Made by a program: the position numbers and the translations under genes | Part shown: positions 59,469 through 64,000 of the stretch, in pieces | Layout: the number at the start of each line of letters is the position of its first letter | How positions within the stretch are numbered: the first letter of the stretch is position 1 | Notes under the pieces: generated by a model | What the model saw: the letters and a program-made list of their open reading frames with translations, nothing else | Databases searched by the model: none | Told to the model about the DNA's origin: nothing | Source: Terebella lapidaria | Lineage: Eukaryota; Annelida; Polychaeta; Terebellida; Terebellidae | Assembly: GCA_949152475.1 (NCBI GenBank) | Contig: OX424560.1 | Span: forward strand, 40,679,719 to 40,743,718 | Length of the DNA stretch: 64,000 bases | Reading direction: 5' to 3'

Positions 59469-61998
59469 CTGAACATCCCCTTCCCCTAATTGTCATGTGG
59501 TAGAGGCCTGCAAATAAAAAAGTAAAGTGAACATGTAATTTGTGAAATATTCATAAGTAAATTTTGGGTGTACAGTATGCTAGACTGGGTACATGTAGGA
59601 TTGAAACCTGCAACCTCTGGCATGCCAGTGGAATATTGACACACAATTTTGACACACAAAACTTGACACACAATCTAAGTAGTGGCGGAATGACTGAAGT
59701 AGGAACCAATTATTCGTGTCATGGGAATCAACCGAACAGGTACTCGTCTGTGATATTAGATAATTAGTTAGAAAGTTTTGGCTATTTTCTATGCTGGTAC
59801 TATGTTGTAGGAACTAAGTATCGGAAATAACGAGAAGTACAGTTAATTTCAACAGCATTTTCCATGGAGTCGATGAAGCTGTTGTAGTTTAATGTCAATA
59901 TTTCATGACACATTTCGGGCCAATTTTTTGTCCATAACGAATGTTCAAATAGTGAAATATGAACCGAATAATAGCAATTTTGGATGCATCAACGAATGAT
60001 CCCTAAGCACTAGTTCTGGAAATAAATTTAAGACATACTAGTACCAGTAGATGGTCTACCCATATACTGTATGGTACCGGCAAAAATTATCAACAAAATG
60101 TTCATTATTCAGTTCCTGTGCTTTTCTGTGTAAACAGACCGCCTGTCCTAATCAGTATCAATAATAAACAAACACTGTTTGTTGGTATAAGAAATAAACA
60201 AATACTAACCTGTTGCACTGGCCAAAATGTGTGCATGTCCCTGAGTTGACAGACCAAATTCTACAAATGGCTGGCATCGGACCTTCCCATGTGCCGGACA
60301 TGGCAAATGATAGGGTTAACCACACACGTGACCCGCATATCAGTGTTGTTTACATGCTGGTCAGCTGTTGATGCACATGGGCTTGCATGTGATTTTTGTG
60401 ACAAATGTTTACTTCCGATCGGTTCCGATTCGGATTGAAGGGCAAAGCACATGTGTCCTGGAATGGGTTGCGTACGTGATATATTCACCTGCAGACGTTG
60501 ACAGTTGTTGGATCGTTGTAACTCATTGGCGTATAACATTCCTGTATGTGAATCAGTCATTTTGGACTAGCTCAAGTGTTTTGATTGACGACAGTGCCTC
60601 AAAACTTTTTTGTTGTTTGGGAAATTCCTGGAAACATTCAATGCGCCATCTGGCGAATAGAAGTCCTGAGTCATTCGTTGCCCAATTACGTGTGCGGCAG
60701 CAATGCAAATAGTCCCAGATTATTCGGTATTGTGGCATTGAAGAAATGTTATTTATCTGTGTATTACTTGAATTTACTTAGAGCATCTCCATTACAGCTC
60801 GAAAAGTCGATTATTATACTATTATTATTCCTGTTATAATGAGGCACCGATCAGCTGTTGGGATGTGTAATGATACAATGACGTATCATCTTGATCACGT
60901 GATTTAGGAATACAAACATGCCGTTTTGCCAAAACTGTTTTGAAATGTTATCATTTGGATTGTGTTTTTAGAACAAAATAACGGAACAACTGTTGTAATG
61001 GATATGTACAGATGAAGAATACATCCCAAGGATTAATAGTAAGTGCCACAAACTATGCATTGTCGCCTATTTCAATGCAGATTTGTTACAGCAATGTTGC
61101 CCCCAAAACGTGCTGAAAATGAAAAATGGCGGTTTTCTTGAAAATGCAGTGAGAACGATGACAATTTCTCACGTACCTATAGAGAAAGTCAAAAATGTAA
61201 GGCTCGGCTCGAATATTACACAGATATAACTTTCTAAACACTGAGGTCCCTAGGGACCTGTCTTCACTCAGTTTGAGAACCGCTACGCGTAAAATTGGGT
61301 TTTGATCCGGATGGATCCAGACCCACATGGGTTACCAACATATTTTTTAAATGTTGAGAACTGACTAATCTGCTACCACAACCTGAAATTTTAGACCTAG
61401 TATTACTCAATAATTCATAACAAATGACTCCTTTTTGGTGCGGTTCTGCCCTGAGCAAAAAATGGCTTCAAAGATGGTGGGTCTCACTGCATCTTAAAAT
61501 ACCTACGGTATACAGTCAAGTGGTCGAATGCTGTGCAATACACATAATCGCTCTTTATTGCTCACGTGTGCATTACGGGATACATCTCACGGTCCAAAGA
61601 CGGTATGTTGGGGTTGCAATACAATACCCGTTCTTTATTCGCTTGTGTACACAGCTACTGAGTACTACTCAATGTACAAGTATACCACGTTGAGATTCCC
61701 ACACGCCAGAAAATGCGCTCATTTTGAATGTTGGAAGCCACGAGGTCACAACGTCAAAATTGATAGACTCGTTATTTATGACACAACACACATGCGGAAC
61801 TAAATCTGGAACGAAAATCTCGCTGTTTTGTTACTACAACGCAGGGAACGAGTTTACATACGATGAATTGTCTGAAGCTATGTTGACACAAGTATAGCAA
61901 GGAATGTCGAACGCACTGCTCCTGAACATGTGTCATACAACACATCTACTGGAGACATTTCGGACGAGCAGCTCACGCACGCCGTTCTTTGTTTTAGA

Positions 61999-62086
61999 AT
62001 ATGCAGTGCTTTATTTTCGGTCTTGCAGTGCTTTATTTCCGGTCATGCAGTGCTTTATTTTAGGTAATGCAGTGCTTTATTTGCGA
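61999..62086 (+). repeat. 22-bp tandem repeat, four copies
   Basis: Four copies of a 22-bp unit (ATGCAGTGCTTTATTTTCGG) with small differences. They lie directly before the ATAACGCACACC motif that precedes block M5. Confidence 0.85.
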
Positions 62087-63700
62087 GTGATCGTTCTTTC
62101 GTTGATATAACGCACACCTTATACAATGGATACATCGGCAAGAAGTATTTTAAAGTTAAGTAACATATCTCCAATTATTGGCTCGTATATATCAATGGGA
62201 ACTAACATTAACCACCCACCGAAGACTTACCGCTGATGTGTCTTAGTATTTTATGCACGGAAAGGTCAGGTGTAAAATGCTTGAATGTAGGTATCAATCT
62301 ATTACCACAAATACAGTAGATTTTGATGATGAAAACATAGGGAGCCACTGATATATTGATCACTATTATCAATGTAAAGCATGCAAAATTATAATGATCA
62401 ATGCAATATGATTCAGAACATACAGTGGTGACTGTGAACAATGTCGCTTTGAAATATATATATTTTCTAAAATTGATTGTGGCACAAAGGGTGAAAACAA
62501 ATAATAGTAAAAAATTGTAGAGCCGTACCATAGCCGAAGCCAGGTGAATACCTCAAGGATCATATATGGGTACACAAGGCATAGTGTATATCACACAATG
62601 GTGGTTAATGCAATCATTCATACGGAATGTAGCAATCGATATCCAAGACTTGGAGCGGAGATATTTTGCGTCATCCCATAGTAAATGCATATCTTCACAG
62701 CTATCAGATTAGATAACTTCTTCACAACGCCTCTGTGTTTGAAATATAAGATTATATTTGTTGTTAGTTACATCTTAAATATCTTAGCAGGTTTGCAGGT
62801 TCAAGGATGATAAGATGATTTCACACTAGTGGTGTTTATGTTCCGACTTGTGCCCTGTAGGGTGTCTGCGATATATGGACATAGATGCACTAATCCGTCA
62901 TTTCATCCAGCCATGCCACAGAACAGCAGGAGGTAACCCCGTGAATTGCCAGTGGAACGTACAGATACAAGGCGGGACAATCGGATAAGATTGCAGCCCA
63001 TTGTTGATAGAGTTCATGAATGTAAGTATCCATCTATTACCACCGATACAGCCAAATTTTGATGATTCCAGTAACACACGTAAAATACAACATTTTGCAA
63101 TAGAAACAAAGTCCGACCAAGTACTTTATCAAAAGACACACTGTCGTCATCAGGGGCAGACAGTGTGATAAATGTAGTTGTTCCTACTGTACACCTGATG
63201 GAAATAGTATACACATGCCCAACATGGAATAGATATATGACAAGTACATAAGTACCTAATCACAAGCCAAAAGGCTACTTTTTAACCAGTTCGAAAGCAT
63301 TTTTAACCAGTTCGACAGAGTGTCCTTCCGTATCAACGAAATTTTCTAGTTTGTCCAGGTCATATATCTCTTCGGGATTTGTCTATTTTATTATACATGA
63401 CTATTATTCCACTTGTCAATATCATGCATCATATATACAGTAAAATATTTTGCTCACACACACGTGTTCCGGTTAAAAAAAAAATGCCAGGATACTTGCA
63501 AAATTCTGATGTCTTTCGTATCAATGGTGTGAGCTTTTAGACACTACTGGATGACATGAAACTATGATATACATTATTCTCGACATGATCTGTGATCTGT
63601 CACCAGCTTGATCGTTCAGATGCAAATCACTTTTTTTTTCAAATGTGCAATGATTCATGTGAAAGCATTAAGTGACTCACCAAATTTATATAAAAACAAA
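62087..63700 (+). repeat. mosaic unit M5-M6-M7-M8, copy D (right half)
   Basis: The CGTTCTTTCGTTGATATAACG motif at 62,087-62,135 matches 29,185-29,285. M5 at 62,160-62,760 (TATATATCAATGGGAACTAAC, GTAGAGCCGTACCATAG, AGCTATCAGATTAGATAACTTC). M6 at 62,840-63,000 (CCGACTTGTGCCCTGTAGGG). M7 at 63,010-63,290 (GACACACTGTCGTCATCAGG). M8 at 63,535-63,690 (TTTAGACACTACTGGATGAC). The order agrees with the other copies; its M3-M4 half lies 20 kb to the left. Confidence 0.6.
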
Positions 63701-64000
63701 ATAGATAAAGTAATGTAAGGCATTTAGTCACATGGGTGGTGTTTTCTACTTTTACAATAACGAGCCATTGGACACAACATGACAAAACCTGTGACTGAGC
63801 TGTTAAAATGTCTGTAATAATGCCGCATGTACAACTAGACGCTTCCGGTCGCCTACGACCGCTTGGGTGTATCCCCCGTAGCCCTATCATCTCTGTTGCC
63901 CCAAATATATCACTGTCAAGTGTGAAAAACTAGAGCAAGGGCTAAAAAAGATTACCAGAGAAATGTTAAATCCCAAGTCACAACTGTTTTCTTTTCCCCA
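63701..64000. other. unassigned right edge
   Basis: No gene seen. 63,920-63,970 (GCAAGGGCTAAAAAAGATTACC) is similar to the complement of 575-625. Confidence 0.4.

Larger units (their letters stand above)
58856..61975. other. unassigned stretch, no known repeat
   Basis: The longest stretch without recognised repeats. No protein family recognised. It contains a 19-base G run (59,450-59,468), a (TTA)n run near 60,815-60,830 and a possible exon (59,037-59,179, minus). A diverged two-copy motif lies around 61,535-61,660 (GCAATACA ... CGCTCTTTATTGCTC / CGTTCTTTATTCGCTTG). Confidence 0.35.

Overview
This window looks like non-coding, repeat-built DNA from an animal nuclear genome, most likely a marine invertebrate and plausibly a mollusc. 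Four things point that way: Penelope-like retroelement fossils, a decayed Tc1-type transposon, a tRNA-headed SINE and LINE tails with (ATCT)n, (TTAC)n or (ATT)n ends, and large arrays rich in GACCTTGACC and tetranucleotide ACAG/ACAA runs. The taxonomic call is inference. No intact host gene was recognised; nearly all short open frames are chance frames or frames inside repeats.

Left and middle part (about 1-42 kb): most of it is a mosaic of old, diverged sequence blocks that recur in a fixed order. I label them M1-M10. The clearest string is M3-M4-M5-M6-(M8-M9), seen at 18.9-21.0, 28.5-31.1 and 34.3-38.9 kb. It starts again at 41.3-41.8 kb and its second half reappears at 62.1-63.7 kb. Younger elements sit inside these units. 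They are Penelope-like copies at 4.9-6.4, 13.1-13.9, 21.4 and 36.4-38.1 kb, a LINE 3' end at 20.4 kb, a Tc1 element with terminal repeats and TA duplication at 31.2-32.8 kb, a SINE at 17.5 kb, and several foldback elements (5.3-6.1, 25.6-26.8, 39.9-40.3, 42.8 kb).

Right part (about 44-58 kb): a nested satellite domain. An array with a 2,362-bp higher-order period (44.0-48.0 kb) is followed by a 1-kb block. Then come three nearly identical 2.3-2.6 kb units, each holding three or four 325-bp subunits (49.2-56.6 kb), and then a second copy of the 1-kb block (56.8-57.8 kb). Short hairpin-forming units mark most of the joints. The domain falls between the M4 and M5 parts of one mosaic unit, so it appears to have been inserted or expanded there.

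Most notable observations: (i) a dimeric foldback element built from a 21-bp palindromic minisatellite, inserted with a 6-bp target duplication into a Penelope-like fossil; (ii) the fixed-order, decayed higher-order repeat; (iii) the nested 325-bp / 2.5-kb satellite with tRNA-like segments and hairpin borders, similar in plan to tandem-repeat-bearing elements such as pearl and Helentron-related elements; (iv) a 1.17-kb inverted repeat at 25.6 kb. All comparisons were made by eye, so identities are approximate.
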